Program-made: the position numbers and the translations under genes
Shown here: in pieces, positions 6,211 to 7,635 of the stretch
Layout: every line of letters starts with the position of its first letter
Position numbering within the stretch: position 1 is the stretch's first letter
The notes under the pieces: generated by a model
Databases searched by the model: none
Seen by the model: only the letters and a program-made list of their open reading frames with translations
What the model was told of the DNA's origin: nothing
NCBI GenBank assembly: GCA_018658605.1
Contig: JABHUV010000127.1
Coordinates: 1-7,635 of the forward strand
Length of the DNA: 7,635 nt
From: Planctomycetaceae bacterium
GTDB lineage: Bacteria; Planctomycetota; Planctomycetia; Pirellulales; Pirellulaceae
Direction of reading: 5' to 3'

Positions 6211-7495
6211 CTTTGCTCTGCGGCACTAGGTCGCAGGGAACAGCAGACCCCAGCAAAACTGGGGTTTTCTTTTGCGCGGGTAAATCGGTTTGCGACTCGC
6301 TGCAGCCTCTTGCGGACGTGTGCTGCGTTGTTTTTTGCGTTACTTTTCGCTGGTGGTTTTCACCTATGTCGTTGGTGGTCAGATCGAGTCCAGCTGCTCG
6401 TTCAAAATCCTCGTCGGTGACCTGTAGGTAATGGCGTTGGGCAATCAGTTGCGAGTTACCGAGCCAACGGCAGACAACATGCTGGGGGTGTTCGTACGTC
6501 AATTCCGTTTGCCGCGTCGCCCGCAGATTGTGGAATAGTTTTGGCCATGGGGCAATGCCCGCTCTCTTCAGGATACGCAGCAACTGGGTCCTGAGGTTCG
6601 CGTTCTTTTTGCGGTAGCGTGTGATCACGAACTCATCTCCGGGTTCAGCCAACTCGAAAACATCCTCCAGATACAACTTTAATTCGGAAAAGATAGGGAT
6701 TTCCCGTATTCCGTGATCGGCGTGGTGTTCGGTTTTCGGGCTACGCACCGTGATGCGATTGCGTTCCCAGTTTACGTCCTCCCAGCGTAGGTTCATGTGT
6801 TCGGATGGGCATCGCAATCCTGCGAAGCGGGAGAGAGCAAAAATCAACCGCCATTGTGCGTCTGGACACGCGTCAATAACTCGTTCTGCCTCATCCCGTG
6901 TAACAAAGTATTCCCTTGTTGGGTCCGCCTGTCCTTTTCCACGAACGTCTTCGAAGGGGTTTTCGGTAAGGATCCGCTTCCTGACTGCCGCACGAAAAAA
7001 CTGTTTCGCAAACTGACAACGTTTGCACACGGTTGAGTCAGCCAGTCCACGGGCTAGGAGTGCACGTCGCCAGTCATCGGCATCACCCGGACTAATTTCG
7101 GCGAGTGGTTTGGCTTCACCAAAATATTCAATTAGGTTTCGTTGTGCTTGCCCCCAAGCAGTTAAGGTCGCTGTTTTAACATCTGTGCGGCTGGCAATAT
7201 AGGAATCTAGGAATGCTCTCAACGTGGCCTGTGGTACCGTTCCTCGATGTTCAATAAGTCCGGCCCTTGCTAGTTTTCTGGCGAACGTCTCGTCGAGTGA
7301 TCCAACCCACAAAGCTGTGTCACCATCGATCGGAAGGTTGGATTTCCGTACCGTATCTAATCGTTCCACCCTGTACTTGATTGCCGCCGCATCCCGCTTG
7401 GACATCCTGCCAAGATAAATCGTCTTTCGCTTGCCATCCATTGCGACAAACTGGATGCGTGTCCGACCATTTGGGTCTTTGCTGATACTTGCCAT
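6149..7495 (-). CDS. Tyrosine recombinase (site-specific integrase) of an integrative element
   Basis: This 448-residue integrase cuts and joins the element at its attachment sites. Residues 1-50 resemble a small arm-type DNA-binding domain. Residues 90-180 are the SAM-like core-binding domain (TLRAFLDSYI...ILTENPFEDV). The catalytic domain is about 195-370. Active-site residues are R228 (GLR), K254 (SPKTE), H322 and R325 (FHNLR) and the nucleophile Y356 (RHYLQVT). The usual second His/Trp before the tyrosine is N346 (WLGNS), which I associate with planctomycete integrases. Residues 371-448 are a low-complexity tail. Roughly the last 20 residues, ending RGLEPLTFWLPARRSPN, are read antisense from the tRNA-Ala gene, and the stop (TGA at 6149-6151) lies in its D-arm. 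The start at 7495 is 5 bases after the stop of the upstream helix-turn-helix gene, consistent with an operon. Confidence 0.93.
   Translation of the reverse strand: MASISKDPNGRTRIQFVAMDGKRKTIYLGRMSKRDAAAIKYRVERLDTVRKSNLPIDGDTALWVGSLDETFARKLARAGLIEHRGTVPQATLRAFLDSYIASRTDVKTATLTAWGQAQRNLIEYFGEAKPLAEISPGDADDWRRALLARGLADSTVCKRCQFAKQFFRAAVRKRILTENPFEDVRGKGQADPTREYFVTRDEAERVIDACPDAQWRLIFALSRFAGLRCPSEHMNLRWEDVNWERNRITVRSPKTEHHADHGIREIPIFSELKLYLEDVFELAEPGDEFVITRYRKKNANLRTQLLRILKRAGIAPWPKLFHNLRATRQTELTYEHPQHVVCRWLGNSQLIAQRHYLQVTDEDFERAAGLDLTTNDIGENHQRKVTQKTTQHTSARGCSESQTDLPAQKKTPVLLGSAVPCDLVPQSKVEDRGLEPLTFWLPARRSPN
6186..6210. other. Probable attachment site (3' end of tRNA-Ala)
   Basis: Integrases of this class normally recombine within the 3' part of a tRNA gene, so that the incoming copy of that part restores the tRNA. 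Here the integrase gene abuts and overlaps the tRNA 3' end, with its catalytic part immediately beyond, so one element end lies in or near the T-arm and acceptor stem. The exact core and crossover point cannot be set from one copy; the core could extend left into the anticodon arm. The second copy is expected beyond the window. Confidence 0.6.
6247..6273 (+). terminator. Rho-independent terminator of tRNA-Ala, inside the integrase frame
   Basis: ACCCCAG (6247-6253) pairs perfectly with CTGGGGT (6259-6265) around the loop CAAAA, followed by TTTTCTTTT (6265-6273). It is a textbook intrinsic terminator on the + strand, 36 bases after the tRNA. On the - strand no T-run follows the hairpin, so integrase transcription should pass. 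The same bases encode, antisense, the QKKTPVLLG stretch of the integrase tail. Lying on the element side of the attachment site, it was probably carried in by the element. Confidence 0.88.
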
Positions 7496-7500
7496 TTATC

Positions 7501-7635
7501 TCACTTAACTTTCTTGCCTTTGGGGGTTTCCAGTGTCACTCGCATACCGAGATACACTGCCAATCGATCAAGGGCATCCATCGAGAGCCCCCGGTGTCCG
7601 TTGTAAAACTTCGCGAGTGAACCTTCATCGATGCC
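7501..7635 (-). CDS. Small helix-turn-helix (XRE-like) protein, C-terminal part (5' end outside window)
   Basis: The reverse strand is open from the window edge to a TGA at 7501-7503 and encodes at least 44 residues: GIDEGSLAKFYNGHRGLSMD, then ALDRLAVYLGMRVTLETPKG, ending KKVK. The pattern (small-residue turn, SLAKFYNGHRGLSMDALDRLAVYLG) fits the recognition helix and last helices of an XRE/Cro-type DNA-binding domain with a basic C-terminus. Its N-terminal half is beyond the window. It ends 5 bases before the integrase ATG on the same strand, so the two are probably co-transcribed. A role in controlling integrase expression or excision direction is inferred from position only. Confidence 0.75.
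   Translation of the reverse strand, partial: GIDEGSLAKFYNGHRGLSMDALDRLAVYLGMRVTLETPKGKKVK

Larger units (their letters stand above)
6186..7635. mobile_element. Left end of a tRNA-Ala-integrated element (genomic island, partial)
   Basis: The layout is tRNA, terminator, tyrosine recombinase pointing at the tRNA, then a helix-turn-helix regulator. This is the standard end of a tRNA-targeting integrative element. Everything right of the tRNA should belong to it, and it continues past 7635. No structural phage gene, conjugation gene or cargo is visible, so it could be a prophage, an integrative conjugative element or a satellite-type island. The integrase region looks somewhat more G+C-rich than the chromosomal genes to the left, by eye only. 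Confidence 0.7.

Noticed and set aside
6045..6431. Open frame of 128 codons on the + strand covering the tRNA and terminator
   Set aside because: It reads straight through a tRNA cloverleaf (GLAQLGERLAGSQKVRGSSPLSST is the familiar translation of tRNA sequence) and an intrinsic terminator, so it is not a protein gene.

Overview
The window looks like a piece of a planctomycete chromosome, probably from the Pirellulaceae (Rhodopirellula-like). I infer this from the gene content: a very long spermidine-synthase-like protein fused to a membrane domain and TPRs, an exported beta-helix protein, and a tyrosine recombinase with the LGN...HYLQVTDE C-terminal signature. The starts also lack clear Shine-Dalgarno sequences. 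No search was run, so the assignment rests on recognition of protein families.

Left part (1-4944, all on the + strand): the 3' end of a biotin-protein ligase gene, a 190 bp gap, then a single gene of 1144 codons. That gene encodes two homologous membrane bundles, a spermidine-synthase-like Rossmann domain whose catalytic aspartate motif is replaced, a TPR region and a Pro/Asn-rich tail. After a 142 bp gap with a possible promoter comes a 307-residue secreted protein of the right-handed beta-helix type.

Middle part (4945-6137): a convergent gene on the - strand encodes a YbhN/UPF0104-type integral membrane protein (lysylphosphatidylglycerol-synthase TM-region family). A short hairpin separates it from the beta-helix gene. 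Its start region faces a tRNA gene across about 140 bp that holds a candidate tRNA promoter.

Right part (6138-7635): an intact tRNA-Ala(GGC), followed by the left end of an integrative element. The element's tyrosine recombinase is transcribed towards the tRNA, and its reading frame runs antisense through a strong tRNA terminator and most of the tRNA gene before it stops in the D-arm. Five bases upstream of the integrase start lies the end of a small helix-turn-helix protein cut by the window edge. The pair looks like a regulator/integrase module at the end of a genomic island whose cargo and second attachment site lie beyond position 7635.

The best-supported notable signal is the overlap at 6138-6275, where tRNA, terminator, attachment site and integrase C-terminus share the same DNA. 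The fused synthase-like membrane protein is the most interesting enzyme-like gene, because its key residues argue against a polyamine product. I see no CRISPR array, IS element or recognisable novel defence system in the visible part.
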